A stretch of DNA of 64,000 bases, from contig NZ_LVHF01000033.1 of assembly GCF_001650345.1 (NCBI RefSeq), positions 310,001 through 374,000 on the forward strand. Direction: 5' to 3'. The notes below the pieces were generated by a model. The model saw only the letters and a list, made by a program, of their open reading frames with translations. It was not told where the DNA came from and made no database searches. The DNA comes from Photobacterium jeanii. GTDB taxonomy: Bacteria; Pseudomonadota; Gammaproteobacteria; Enterobacterales; Vibrionaceae. The translations under genes were made by a program, and so were the position numbers. Below, in pieces: positions 1 through 9,025 of this stretch. Position 1 is the first letter of the stretch. The number at the start of each line of letters is the position of its first letter.

Positions 1-835
1 CGGACACGGTCAGCAGTGGGCTTGCTACTTGGGTGTGTAATGCTTCACGCCAAGGGTTGATGCCTTTCATGGCTGCTTGACCTGACAAACACATCCCAAA
101 AGCGCCAAATAAGCTGCTTAAGCAGCTTAATTCGAACATAACGCTGTAGCTGTTGGTGGCAATAGGTTTGCCTTCTAGTAGCGCAAATGCTGTCTCGTAG
201 CCGTGATTGATACAGAATTCTGGATCAAGTTGCTCAAAGCGACGACCAGATGACATCCCGCCATGCATTGCTTGCAGGCCATCCTTTTCAATCAGGCTAT
301 AAGCGTAACAATAAGTTGAGCGCTCTTGATGCTGACACAATGTGCCCTGAGTATTGGCGAGGATCACTTGGCTATCTGATTCGCCAAAGCCGTTATAAGG
401 AGCACTTTTGGCATGAGGCTTAGCAACAACACCGCTTTCTAGCGCAAGAGCGAGAGCTATTTTATCATCAACTGTCGCATCGTCTTGCTGGTAAATTTCA
501 GCAACCTCTGTAGTGAGTTTGCTATCGACACAGCTGATGGTTTGATGCTCATCGGCTTGGGTGAACTTAGCGTTGGTTAGGGCTTGCTCTACCATCGCAT
601 CAAGGCTGGTTGGCTCTAATGATTCTGAGTAGCTCGTGGCGACATGACCCTCTTTTACCACGCGTACCCCAATCACTTGCCCAGAAGTAACCTTGTACTC
701 ATCTAGCTCACCAGCATTGGCTTTGAGTGAGAAATTGTTACTGCGGTTAGCGATGACATCGGCTTGGGCATTGGCTGCCTCTACGCGCTCAAGTACATGA
801 TTGATTGCGTTATGTAGTTTGTTTGAATCTGCCAT
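1..835 (-). CDS. TldE/PmbA-family protein (3' end outside window)
   Basis: The minus-strand frame is open from the ATG at 835 down to the window edge, giving the first 278 codons; the C-terminus lies outside. The protein starts MADSNKLHNAINHVLERVEA and shows the fold typical of the TldD/TldE (PmbA) family: an early segment with NNFSLKANAGELDEY, then GVRVVKEG and SYSES. No HExxxH motif is seen in the visible part, as expected for the non-catalytic TldE-type partner. Its ATG (833-835) shares one base with the stop of the TldD gene, so the two are translationally coupled and very probably form the heterodimeric TldD/TldE protease, known in Enterobacteria for processing small modified peptides such as microcin B17 and CcdA. 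The substrate here is unknown. Confidence 0.85.
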   Translation of the reverse strand, partial: MADSNKLHNAINHVLERVEAANAQADVIANRSNNFSLKANAGELDEYKVTSGQVIGVRVVKEGHVATSYSESLEPTSLDAMVEQALTNAKFTQADEHQTISCVDSKLTTEVAEIYQQDDATVDDKIALALALESGVVAKPHAKSAPYNGFGESDSQVILANTQGTLCQHQERSTYCYAYSLIEKDGLQAMHGGMSSGRRFEQLDPEFCINHGYETAFALLEGKPIATNSYSVMFELSCLSSLFGAFGMCLSGQAAMKGINPWREALHTQVASPLLTVS

Positions 836-2220
836 TAGTTACCGCCTCCCACAAGAATGTTATCGACTTTCAGAGCCGCTTGGCCCACTGTGGTTGGTAC
901 TGAACCACTTACAGAACCACACATGCCTGCCGCGAGTGCGAAGTCTTGCCCAACCATGCTAATTTCTTGCAGTACCTTAGGACCTGTACTGATTAAGGTC
1001 GCTGTTTTAAGGGGCTTAGTGATCTTACCGTTTTCAATCAGATACGCTTCTTGAACGGCAAAGTTAAATTCCCCCGTTCCTGGTTGTACCGAGCCTCCGC
1101 CCATCTTCTTGGCATAAATCCCTTTTTCAACGCTGCTCACCATGTCATCTAAGCTGCTATCGCCAGCTTCGATAAAGGTATTACGCATACGAGAAGTTGG
1201 AGCGTATTTGTAAGACTCGCGACGACCAGAGCCTGTTGGCGCATAACCAGTTTTTAGTGAGCCCATGTGATCGACCATAAAGCTGGTGAGCTTGCCGTCT
1301 TTGATCAACTGAGTGCGCTGGGTTTCCATGCCCTCATCGTCAATATTGATTGAGCCCCATTCGTTGCTCATGGTGCCATCATCTACGGCATTGACCACAG
1401 GGTTTGCAATCATCTCGCCCATTTTGTCGTGGAACACAGAGGCTTTTTTAGCAACTGAAGTGGTTTCTAGTAAGTGTCCACATGCTTCATGGAAAATGAC
1501 ACCACCGAAGCCGTTACCAATGATCACCGGCATTTCACCGGATGGGCAAGGCTCAGCGAAGAGTTTGATCATCGCTTGTTTCGCGACATCCTGACCTAGC
1601 TGTTCGGCATTTAAGGTATCGAGGAATTCCCAACCTGTTAGAGCGCCAGGGGCTTCAAAGCCTGTTGATTGCTCGCTACCATTTTGTGCTATCGCGGTAG
1701 CAGCCACACGAGAGTAGTGGCGTGTATCGCCGATATGAAGACCTGTTGAGTTGAAGATCTCAACTTGTTGTTCGCGCTGCAAAATACGACCAATGAATTG
1801 CGAGATTTTCTCGTCTTCATCGCGAGCCGCTTGGTTAGCATGGCGTAGGAAGGCAATTTTACCTTCAAGGTTGGTGTCTTTTGTCAGTGGGTGCTTACAT
1901 TGGTGCTTGCTGTTGTAACGGTTAAGGTTAAGCGCACCCGCTTGGGCAATTTGTTCACGCTTATCTTTAGCAGCTAGCAGGCTAGTTACGCGTTTTAGCT
2001 CTTCTTCTTCTGTGCTGTTGGTGTAGCCGTAAAGCACTTTGTGACCGAAGAAAAGGCGGATACCAATACCGAAATCGATACCGGAGTTAATTTTGTCTAC
2101 CTTGCCAGAGATTAATTCCACCGAGCTAGACTGGTGGTGTTCCACGAAGAGTTCAGCAAAATCGGCGCCCAGAAATAGCGCATGGTCAATGACCGACTTT
2201 GCAATAGCAGGGTTTAGCAT
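835..2220 (-). CDS. tldD: TldD-family zinc metalloprotease
   Basis: A 461-residue cytoplasmic peptidase subunit. The signature HExxxH is visible as HEACGH at residues 244-249, and a C-terminal Cys in GMCGS (about residue 434) sits where TldD proteins supply a further zinc ligand. Glycine-rich stretches such as GGGSVQPGTGEFNF are typical of the C-terminal domain. The ATG start is preceded by GGAGC with short spacing. It is first in a minus-strand pair with the TldE-like gene (one-base overlap). The N-terminus and motif context differ from the canonical enterobacterial TldD, which is about 20 residues longer, so this may be a second, paralogous TldD/TldE pair; the symbol should be read as family level. 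Confidence 0.88.
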   Translation of the reverse strand: MLNPAIAKSVIDHALFLGADFAELFVEHHQSSSVELISGKVDKINSGIDFGIGIRLFFGHKVLYGYTNSTEEEELKRVTSLLAAKDKREQIAQAGALNLNRYNSKHQCKHPLTKDTNLEGKIAFLRHANQAARDEDEKISQFIGRILQREQQVEIFNSTGLHIGDTRHYSRVAATAIAQNGSEQSTGFEAPGALTGWEFLDTLNAEQLGQDVAKQAMIKLFAEPCPSGEMPVIIGNGFGGVIFHEACGHLLETTSVAKKASVFHDKMGEMIANPVVNAVDDGTMSNEWGSINIDDEGMETQRTQLIKDGKLTSFMVDHMGSLKTGYAPTGSGRRESYKYAPTSRMRNTFIEAGDSSLDDMVSSVEKGIYAKKMGGGSVQPGTGEFNFAVQEAYLIENGKITKPLKTATLISTGPKVLQEISMVGQDFALAAGMCGSVSGSVPTTVGQAALKVDNILVGGGN

Positions 2221-2373
2221 AGGTGCTCCTTGCTGAAATAGATGTTTGTACCGCCTTTGTACTGATCAAAAAGAAGGGGGGGAGAACATGCCTCAATACC
2301 GACTTTTCGATGAGTATTAATCTAGCGGTTTTCTATGAGTTAGCTCTATAGCATGTGTGCGATAAAGCATGAC

Positions 2374-2426
2374 AGAGAAGCCTAGCCGCCATGATCTCGT
2401 GTCATGAATTGGATAGGCTTTTCTCT
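2374..2426. repeat. Imperfect inverted repeat between tldD and the CobW gene
   Basis: AGAGAAGCCTA (2374-2384) is mirrored by TAGGCTTTTCTCT (2414-2426) with one bulged base, around a spacer that can form a smaller ATGA/TCAT helix. It lies downstream of the CobW-like gene on the minus strand and upstream of tldD. It lacks a T-run directly after the stem, so it is at best a weak terminator or an mRNA 3' end structure. Confidence 0.35.
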
Positions 2427-2444
2427 ATCATAGCTTTTTTAAGA

Positions 2445-3428
2445 CTATTCAGCTTGTTGGATGAGTGAAAGTAGGATGTTTTCTAGTTCGTCGTACGGCA
2501 ATAGGTCTTTATCAATCACTTCAAAGCGAGATTCAAACCCTTCTAGCGACAGCTCATTGACTGAAACTACTTGGTTAACGGCGTTGAAGGCGTAACAACC
2601 ACGTTCAGTATTCACAACGGCTTTTACTCGCATCGCGTTAACGTTGGAAAGCAGTTTAAATAGTTGTGAGAAATCGAAAACTTGATCGGCCGCGAAGAAC
2701 CAGCCACAACTTTTGTAGCCTTGACCTGAATTTTCTTTGCGTACGTATGTTTGACCCGGTGCCAATTCAAACCCCGGTAGTGGGGCTGCGTCATCGCTGT
2801 GGTGATGGTGGTGGCTATGGGCTGCTTGACGTTGCACGCGTTCTAATTCAAGCCACTCAAGAGCCAGTTCACCTTGTTCTACTTTACCGATCGCCGCTTT
2901 GGCTGGTTCGCATGATTCTGCGAAAGTTTCAAAGGCGATTAAATCGTAATCGACACACTCATCGACCTTGTTAGCAACAAGAACATCTGCCAAAGCAAGT
3001 TGGTCTTGGAAGTTTTGGTTATCGGTGTACAAAGTATCAGAGAAGTGGCGAGGATCCACCAAAGTGATGGTTGCTTTTAAATCGATGTAGTTAGCAAAAG
3101 ACTCAGACGTTAGTTTGTTGATGATCTCTTTAGGGTGCCCTAAACCCGTAGGTTCTAGAATCAGGCGATCTGGCTTTTCCGCCAGTAGAGCATTGATGCC
3201 CACCGACATTGGCAGTCCTGCCACACAGCACATACAGCCGCCCGGCACTTCTTGTACTAGAGCACCTTGTTTATTGAGCATCGCTCCGTCTACACCGACG
3301 TTTCCGAATTCATTGATCAGAATTGCCCACTTTTCGTTTTCTGGTTTACGAGCCAGCAGCGATAAGATTGAGGTCGTTTTACCGGCACCTAAAAAGCCAG
3401 TGATGATATTAGTTGGAATGCGCTTCAT
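2445..3428 (-). CDS. CobW/YjiA-family GTPase, zinc metallochaperone
   Basis: A 327-residue G3E GTPase. The P-loop GFLGAGKTTS is at residues 11-20, the metal-binding CxCC motif GGCMCC ends at residue 68, and NKVD supplies guanine specificity. A histidine-rich linker (HSHHHHHS, about residues 205-212) separates the GTPase from the C-terminal CobW domain. Such proteins (YjiA, ZigA, ZagA, eukaryotic ZNG1) deliver zinc to client enzymes using GTP. A Zur-box-like dyad lies about 32 bases upstream of the start codon, which supports a role in zinc shortage. A cobalt role as in cobalamin synthesis is less likely because no cob genes are near. The gene reads in the same direction as the aacS operon, with no obvious terminator between them. 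Confidence 0.88.
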   Translation of the reverse strand: MKRIPTNIITGFLGAGKTTSILSLLARKPENEKWAILINEFGNVGVDGAMLNKQGALVQEVPGGCMCCVAGLPMSVGINALLAEKPDRLILEPTGLGHPKEIINKLTSESFANYIDLKATITLVDPRHFSDTLYTDNQNFQDQLALADVLVANKVDECVDYDLIAFETFAESCEPAKAAIGKVEQGELALEWLELERVQRQAAHSHHHHHSDDAAPLPGFELAPGQTYVRKENSGQGYKSCGWFFAADQVFDFSQLFKLLSNVNAMRVKAVVNTERGCYAFNAVNQVVSVNELSLEGFESRFEVIDKDLLPYDELENILLSLIQQAE

Positions 3429-3455
3429 AAGGCCCCGTTTAATGGCTACATAAAT

Positions 3456-3476
3456 AAACGTTATATTATTACAAAA
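3456..3476 (-). promoter_or_regulatory. Putative Zur (zinc uptake regulator) operator
   Basis: GTTATATTATTAC at 3460-3472 matches 12 of 13 positions of the gammaproteobacterial Zur core GTTATANTATAAC, and the AT-rich flanks fit too. It lies just upstream of the CobW-like zinc chaperone gene, where Zur would block transcription when zinc is plentiful. Match judged by eye against the remembered consensus. Confidence 0.6.
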
Positions 3477-3519
3477 CTCACTTTACCGAAATGCGCTCTG
3501 TTTGCCTAATACTAACTAC

Positions 3520-5679
3520 TCAATGCTTGCTATCAGGCTGCAACTCAACTCTATCGGCAAATTCTTTCAGCGCTTCTGGATTGGCAAGAGCACCGATGTT
3601 GTTAACGGGGCGGTGCTCAACCACTTCTTTGACTGCCAGTTCGACTAGCTTGCCTGATTTTGTGCGTGGAATATCGTTGACCGTTAAGATCACCGAAGGA
3701 ACGTGGCGTGGTGAGCAGTTTTGTTTAATGCGCTGGCAAAGAGTCGCTTTGAGCGCATCGGTTAACGCATGCTCTGACTGTAGTTGAACGAAGAGTACCA
3801 CTCGAATGTCGTTTTGCCACTGTTGACCAATAACCACGGAATCGACAATCTCTGGTAGCGGATTGACCTGACGGTAAATTTCAGCAGTCCCGATCCGTAC
3901 TCCGCCGGGATTTAAGACGGCATCTGAGCGACCAAAGAAAGTAAATCCACCGTGGTGGTGATGCATCACGAAATCACCGTGATGCCAAGTATTTGGGTAG
4001 GTTTGCCAATAAGCTTGGTGATAGCGGCAGCCATCGTGATCGCGCCAAAAGCCAATCGGTTGATTCGGAAAGCTGTTACAACACACCAGTTCACCTTGCT
4101 GTTCAATCACAGCGCTACCTTGAGGGTCATACACTTGTACATCCATCGCTAACGCAGGACCTTGGCAGGCACCGCGATACACTGGCACCAGTGGGTTGCC
4201 GATGACAAAGCAGCCACAAATATCTGTCCCTCCTGAAATGGATGATAGTTGGAGATTGGATTTAATCGCGCGATAGACATAATCAAATTGCTCTGGCGCA
4301 AGTACAGAACCGGTTGAGCATAGCGTTCTTAATGCGGGGTAAACACCAAGCTGATTGGGCTGGTAGCCTTGTTTTTCGAGTGCCTCTAAATATTTGGCTG
4401 AGGTGCCAAATAAGCTCACATTTTCCTGTTCAGCAAGATGCCACAGCACTTCACCGTTAGGGTAAAACGGTGAGCCATCATAGAGTATGAGTGTTGTGCC
4501 TGAAGCTAATCCGCTCACGAGCCAATTCCACATCATCCAGCCACAGGTGGTGAAATAAAAAATGTTATCGCCTGGCTTTATATCGCAGTGAAGTTGGTGC
4601 TCTTTGAGGTGATTAAGCAAAGTGCCACCGACACTGTGAACGATACATTTCGGCTTACCTGTGGTGCCCGAAGAATAAAGAATGTAGAGCGGATCGTTAA
4701 ACGCGACGGCAGTAAAAGATAAGTTTGAGGGTGGGTTTTGCTTGAGAATGCGTTGCCATGTTGTTTGCTCTACTTGTTGGACTGTAGGCAAGAGGGGAGC
4801 AAGGGGCTGCTTTGACTGTGTTGCTGTTTGGCGAATATGTTCAATTAACACACAGTGCTGAACACTTGGGAGCTTTGCCAGTATTTGCGCTAGGTTTTCT
4901 TCACGGTTGTGTATTTTACCGTTGTAACGATAGCCATTTGCGCCGAATAAGACCTTGGGTTCGGTTTGTCCAAACCGCTCTACTACACTATCCACGCCGA
5001 AATCGGGTGAAGTCGATGTCCAAATTGCGCCTAATGAGGTGGTTGCTAGCATGGCGATAATAGCTTGAGGAATATTGGGTAAATACCCTGCGACTACATC
5101 GCCTTTTGTAACGCCAACTGATTGAAGGTATTGCGCTATTTGTGAGGTCTGCTCGTAGACTTGCTGCCAGCTAAGTTGCTGTCGAAACTGATCTTCTCCT
5201 TCGCAATGAAAGATAATCGCAAGGCTCGTTGGCTCTACTCTTATTTTTGTCTTTTCCTCATGTTGCAGGGTATTCGTTGAGGCATGTTGGTGAGTGGCTA
5301 GCAGTGGTTGTAATAAGTTTTCGGCAAAGTTGAGCTGACTATTTGCAAACCACTGTGTGTCTTTGTTTGTGAGTGATACTGTTGTTTGAGAGGCAACTTT
5401 TGAAGGCAAGAATTTGATGGGGAGCTGTTTATCACCAATAATGCCACAGAAGTCCCACACCAGAGCCCAAAAAGCGTCACTATGGTCAATTGACCAGCGG
5501 TGAAGCTGATGATAATCATGAAATAAATATTGATGCTGCTCGCTGACTCTTACCATGAATTGATACAGCAAGCTGTCATGAATTTTATGCTTATCGGGCT
5601 GCCACATTGGTATCGTATTTTCAGCTTTGGTATCACTCTGTTTATTTATTCCGTGTGGTTCTGCACTTTGCTTTTCCAT
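3520..5679 (-). CDS. aacS: Acetoacetyl-CoA synthetase
   Basis: A 719-residue member of the ANL adenylate-forming family that activates acetoacetate with ATP and CoA. It shows the AMP-binding signature YSSGTTGKPK, the ISGGTDICGCF block typical of acetoacetyl-CoA synthetases, the hinge-region GRSDAVLNPGGVRIGTAEIY, and the C-terminal IPRTKSGK with the adenylation lysine. It is longer than the usual roughly 650 residues because of an N-terminal extension before MWQP; a start at the Met of MWQPDKHKI cannot be excluded. Last gene of the hmgA-fahA-maiA-aacS operon. This fits the pathway, since fumarylacetoacetase releases acetoacetate and this enzyme turns it into acetoacetyl-CoA for thiolysis. Confidence 0.92.
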   Translation of the reverse strand: MEKQSAEPHGINKQSDTKAENTIPMWQPDKHKIHDSLLYQFMVRVSEQHQYLFHDYHQLHRWSIDHSDAFWALVWDFCGIIGDKQLPIKFLPSKVASQTTVSLTNKDTQWFANSQLNFAENLLQPLLATHQHASTNTLQHEEKTKIRVEPTSLAIIFHCEGEDQFRQQLSWQQVYEQTSQIAQYLQSVGVTKGDVVAGYLPNIPQAIIAMLATTSLGAIWTSTSPDFGVDSVVERFGQTEPKVLFGANGYRYNGKIHNREENLAQILAKLPSVQHCVLIEHIRQTATQSKQPLAPLLPTVQQVEQTTWQRILKQNPPSNLSFTAVAFNDPLYILYSSGTTGKPKCIVHSVGGTLLNHLKEHQLHCDIKPGDNIFYFTTCGWMMWNWLVSGLASGTTLILYDGSPFYPNGEVLWHLAEQENVSLFGTSAKYLEALEKQGYQPNQLGVYPALRTLCSTGSVLAPEQFDYVYRAIKSNLQLSSISGGTDICGCFVIGNPLVPVYRGACQGPALAMDVQVYDPQGSAVIEQQGELVCCNSFPNQPIGFWRDHDGCRYHQAYWQTYPNTWHHGDFVMHHHHGGFTFFGRSDAVLNPGGVRIGTAEIYRQVNPLPEIVDSVVIGQQWQNDIRVVLFVQLQSEHALTDALKATLCQRIKQNCSPRHVPSVILTVNDIPRTKSGKLVELAVKEVVEHRPVNNIGALANPEALKEFADRVELQPDSKH

Positions 5680-5735
5680 ATCCAGCTCTTCCGTCTCATT
5701 TTGTTATCTATGAGGTTTTGCTCATGGGAGGTTGT

Positions 5736-6377
5736 TTAGGTTTTATCTTGATGAACACGATCAGGGTGCGCTTGCTGAAAAGCGGGTAATTGCTCACAGG
5801 CGCGGTGAATGTCTTGGATTAATGGAAAAGGCGTTAAATCAAAATCAAACCGCAGTGCGTTATACACTTGGGGGATCAAACAGATATCGGCAAGAGTCGG
5901 TGTATCGCCACAGCAAAAGTCGGTAGGCATTGTGCGGTGCATCAAATGATGCTCAAAAGCAGTGAAGCCGCGCTTAAGCCAGTGGTGATACCAGATCATT
6001 TTTTCGGTTTGTTGGATTTGCCATTCGCTATTGAGGTAGTTAAGCACGGCTAAGTTGTTAAGTGGATGAATGTCACACGCAATCAGTAAAGAGAGTGATC
6101 GGCATTGCGCTTTCTGCCAAGGATCTGCGGGTAATAAAGCAGGCTGAGGGTGCAACTCATCAAGGTACTCAATGATTGCTAACGACTGACTAAGCGTCCC
6201 ATGCTCTGTATCTAGGCAAGGTACCCGTTGGTTAGGGTTGAGCTGTAGGTAATTCTCGCTAAATTGCTCGCCATCAAGCAATGATATAGGAATCGCTTCG
6301 TACTCAAGCCGCTTTAAATTTAGCGTAATCCGAACCCGGTAAGCTGCAGAGGAGCGGTAGTAATCATAGAGTTTCAT
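5736..6377 (-). CDS. maiA: Maleylacetoacetate isomerase
   Basis: A 213-residue zeta-class glutathione S-transferase. The N-terminal thioredoxin fold starts MKLYDYYRSSAAYRVRITLN, where the paired serines of the SSxxxRVRI motif bind and activate glutathione. QSLAIIEYLDE is the conserved glutathione gamma-glutamyl contact, and the C-terminal helical domain carries DTPTLADICLIPQVYNA. It converts maleylacetoacetate to fumarylacetoacetate. It lies 41 bases after fahA and 56 bases before aacS on the same strand. Confidence 0.94.
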   Translation of the reverse strand: MKLYDYYRSSAAYRVRITLNLKRLEYEAIPISLLDGEQFSENYLQLNPNQRVPCLDTEHGTLSQSLAIIEYLDELHPQPALLPADPWQKAQCRSLSLLIACDIHPLNNLAVLNYLNSEWQIQQTEKMIWYHHWLKRGFTAFEHHLMHRTMPTDFCCGDTPTLADICLIPQVYNALRFDFDLTPFPLIQDIHRACEQLPAFQQAHPDRVHQDKT

Positions 6378-6418
6378 GGTCGCTATCCTTTATTTATCTC
6401 TATGTTTATTTTTCTTTT

Positions 6419-7462
6419 CTATTTTGGATTTGGCTCTTGATGATGAACCGCATGATGGTTGAGATCTTCTGCTAAATATTTGTGCTGATATTTCACTACC
6501 TGCTGATCAATGGCACCAAAGATGGATTGCCCTTCATCATCAAGCATTTCAATGCGTACCCGATCGCCAAAGCGTAAGAATGGGGTTTGCGTGCTACCGT
6601 ACTCTAACATTTCCAGCATACGTTGTTCTGCCAAGCAGCAAGAACCATTACGACGGTCGCGATTTGACACGGTGCCAGAACCAATAATGGTGCCAGCACC
6701 GAGAGGACGCGTTTTGGCGACATGTTGTAATAAATTAGCGAAATTGAACGTCATGTCGGTTGCGGCATGGGGTTGACCAAATAAGGTGTCGTTGAGGTGA
6801 ACTCGGAGTCTGTGATGGACTTTAAAGTCGTACCATGCATCGCCTAGTTCATCGGGCGTGACTGCGACGGGAGAAAAGCTGGAGGCGGGTTTTGATTGGA
6901 AAAAGCCAAACCCTTTTGCGAGTTCATTGGGGATCAAATTACGCAGCGAAACATCATTGACCAACATCAGTAAGCGAATGTGGTGATGCGCCTCTTCGGT
7001 ACGCAGTCCCATAGGTACGTCATCGGTGACAATCGCAATTTCCCCTTCAAAATCAATTCCCCAGTTTTCATCGGCAGCTTCGATATCTTGCGTTGGGCCA
7101 ATAAAACGGTCAGACATGCCTTGATACATGAGTGGGTCGGTCCAAAAGCTTTCCGGCATTTCAGCACCTCGCGCTTTACGAACGAGTTCGACATGATTGA
7201 CGTATGCGCTGCCATCTGCCCATTGATAGGCGCGAGGCAGAGGAGAGGCGCAATGATCAGGATTGAAAGAAAAGCTGTGCTGAGCATCGCCGTTATTGAG
7301 ATCGCGCGATAGGTGCTGTAAGTCCGATTCGACGATATCCCAATTATCGAGGGCAAATTGAAGCGTAGGGGCTATGTCATGGGCATGAACAGCAAGGCGA
7401 AGATCTTTGGAGACTATGATGAGTTGACCATCACGACCTTGATTTAATGAGGCTAGTTTCAC
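6419..7462 (-). CDS. fahA: Fumarylacetoacetase (GTG start)
   Basis: A 347-residue FAH-family hydrolase that splits fumarylacetoacetate into fumarate and acetoacetate. The metal-binding catalytic core is visible as GIDFEGEIAIVTDDV and the downstream motifs SLRNLIPNELAKGFGFFQSK and GSGTVSNRD. The start is GTG at 7460-7462, well supported by AGGAGC five bases before it; no better in-frame ATG is nearby. Second gene of the homogentisate operon. Confidence 0.94.
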   Translation of the reverse strand: MKLASLNQGRDGQLIIVSKDLRLAVHAHDIAPTLQFALDNWDIVESDLQHLSRDLNNGDAQHSFSFNPDHCASPLPRAYQWADGSAYVNHVELVRKARGAEMPESFWTDPLMYQGMSDRFIGPTQDIEAADENWGIDFEGEIAIVTDDVPMGLRTEEAHHHIRLLMLVNDVSLRNLIPNELAKGFGFFQSKPASSFSPVAVTPDELGDAWYDFKVHHRLRVHLNDTLFGQPHAATDMTFNFANLLQHVAKTRPLGAGTIIGSGTVSNRDRRNGSCCLAEQRMLEMLEYGSTQTPFLRFGDRVRIEMLDDEGQSIFGAIDQQVVKYQHKYLAEDLNHHAVHHQEPNPK

Positions 7463-7511
7463 AATAAGCTCCTGATTAATAGGGTTATAGTTTTCAGGTT
7501 AGTTGCTGTTG

Positions 7512-8651
7512 TTATCTTTGTTGATCTAACCAAGAATAGACGTATTGGCTGTTTTCAACGCCTTCTGGCAATGGCGCGATGTCGAGCGGATAGCGCGCAT
7601 CTATCATCACCGCTACTTCATCGGTTTGTTGTTTGGGGCTTTCTAGGCTGTTTCTTAATGCCTTGGGGTGCGGTCCGTGTGAAAAGCCACAAGGGTGATG
7701 CGTGATCATGCCTGCATCAATATTGTCGCGACTGAAGAAGTTACCTTGGTGATAAAACAGCACTTCATCGTAGTCATCATTATTATGAAAAAACGGAACT
7801 TTAAGCGCTTGAGGATCGGACTCAATAGGGCGAGGCACAAAGGTACAAATCACAAACCCGTTGGCAACAAAAGTGGTGTGTGCTGAGGGTGGCAAATGGT
7901 AGCGATGACTCATCAAAGGGCGAATATCGCGCCAGTTGAGTTTAAAGGCGGTGAGGTTACCTTTCCAACCTTGGGCATCTAATGGGTTAAACGGGTAGGT
8001 AATGGTATTAAGAGTATTGCGGGCTTTGAGTTTGACTTGCCACTCTTGAGTATTGCTTTGCTGAGCGAGAAAGGCATCGTCAATACGAGCGTATTCTAAG
8101 ACCGCAGGGTCAAAGATAGCGTGTTGACCCACGAGACCTCGCTCCGCCATTTGGTAACTGCCATTAGTCGCTTCGATCATCAATAGCGTGACGGTTTCAT
8201 TATCTTTGATATTGATACGCCAGCTGGTGGCACGCGGCAATAAAATGTAATCACCGTCACCAAAACTCAGGTGCCCATAATCGCAAAATAACTCGCCACT
8301 ACCTTGATGAACAAACAAGACTTCATCGCCATCACCGTTACGAACCAGATGATCCATATTCTTTGAACTTCGCCATAACCGCATTTTAAGTTGCTGGTTG
8401 TAAAGCAGTAACTCGGCATCCCATGGGCTATCACCTTTCGGAGCTAAACGGTTTGTATCGATTGCACGAGGGCGTAGTTCGCCTTCCCATTTTATCCAGC
8501 CTGTTGGAGGATGTTGATGATACATATGGCTCGCAGGGCCGAAGAAGCCTTCTTTGCCGCACTCACGCTCAAAGGTACCTTCTGGCAAGTCGCAATGGGC
8601 TTGTCGCGATGCATTACCTTCAACGATGGGAAATTGAAACCATTGACGCAT
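7512..8651 (-). CDS. hmgA: Homogentisate 1,2-dioxygenase
   Basis: A cupin-fold non-haem iron dioxygenase of 379 residues from the ATG at 8651. A TTG further upstream (8669) extends the frame, but that region contains the ribosome binding site GAGGG for the ATG, so the shorter form is preferred. The protein starts MRQWFQFPIVEG. C-terminal motifs FHNNDDYDEVLFYHQG and HHPCGFSHGPHPKA carry the expected His/Glu iron ligands. It opens the homogentisate ring to maleylacetoacetate and leads the hmgA-fahA-maiA-aacS operon. In Vibrio cholerae the equivalent operon begins with hpd; here hpd is missing. Loss of hmgA function commonly causes pyomelanin pigment. Confidence 0.92.
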   Translation of the reverse strand: MRQWFQFPIVEGNASRQAHCDLPEGTFERECGKEGFFGPASHMYHQHPPTGWIKWEGELRPRAIDTNRLAPKGDSPWDAELLLYNQQLKMRLWRSSKNMDHLVRNGDGDEVLFVHQGSGELFCDYGHLSFGDGDYILLPRATSWRINIKDNETVTLLMIEATNGSYQMAERGLVGQHAIFDPAVLEYARIDDAFLAQQSNTQEWQVKLKARNTLNTITYPFNPLDAQGWKGNLTAFKLNWRDIRPLMSHRYHLPPSAHTTFVANGFVICTFVPRPIESDPQALKVPFFHNNDDYDEVLFYHQGNFFSRDNIDAGMITHHPCGFSHGPHPKALRNSLESPKQQTDEVAVMIDARYPLDIAPLPEGVENSQYVYSWLDQQR

Positions 8652-9025
8652 TTTGTGATCCCTCAACAAAACTGTTTGCTTGTATTAACTCTGGTTGAGA
8701 GTTGGTGATCCGGCAAGGTAACGGCTTGTTATCACTATAAAGGCTGACTGCTGAAGGTTAGGGAAATTAGGGGGGGATTGTAGGCAGAGGTTGACAGTTT
8801 CGTCATAGAAGCTGGTATCTCTGTGCTGAATACGGATAAGCGAACAATGAGATATTAATAATGTTGTAAATAATTTGTTACGCCATGAGCGACGGCTTTT
8901 CTTAATAATGGGTTATCGTCGTTTCATGTTGCTTTCTAACCTTTAAACATAACCGCTACACATCGTTCTAAATATAAAAATGACATTGACGTTTTTGCTG
9001 TAGGGGAAGGGGGAAAGGTGAGATT
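8652..9025. promoter_or_regulatory. Divergent promoter region hmgA/phhA with TyrR-box-like site
   Basis: This 374-base gap separates the two divergent halves of phenylalanine/tyrosine catabolism. At 8865-8882 it contains TGTAAA, six bases, then GTTACG, which keeps the G-N14-C spacing of TyrR boxes (TGTAAA-N6-TTTACA), with a full left half-site and 4 of 6 in the right. A TyrR/PhhR-type regulator is therefore a plausible activator of phhA or controller of hmgA. No clear -10/-35 pair could be assigned with confidence. Ribosome binding sites are AAAGG for phhA (9014-9018) and GAGGG for hmgA. Confidence 0.5.

Noticed and set aside
6967..7356. 129-codon open frame opposite in register to fahA on the same strand
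   Set aside because: It is an alternative frame fully inside fahA, whose protein has clear family motifs; no ribosome site or recognisable product.
7512..8669. TTG start for hmgA at 8669
   Set aside because: The six extra codons contain the ribosome site for the ATG at 8651, which matches the family N-terminus.
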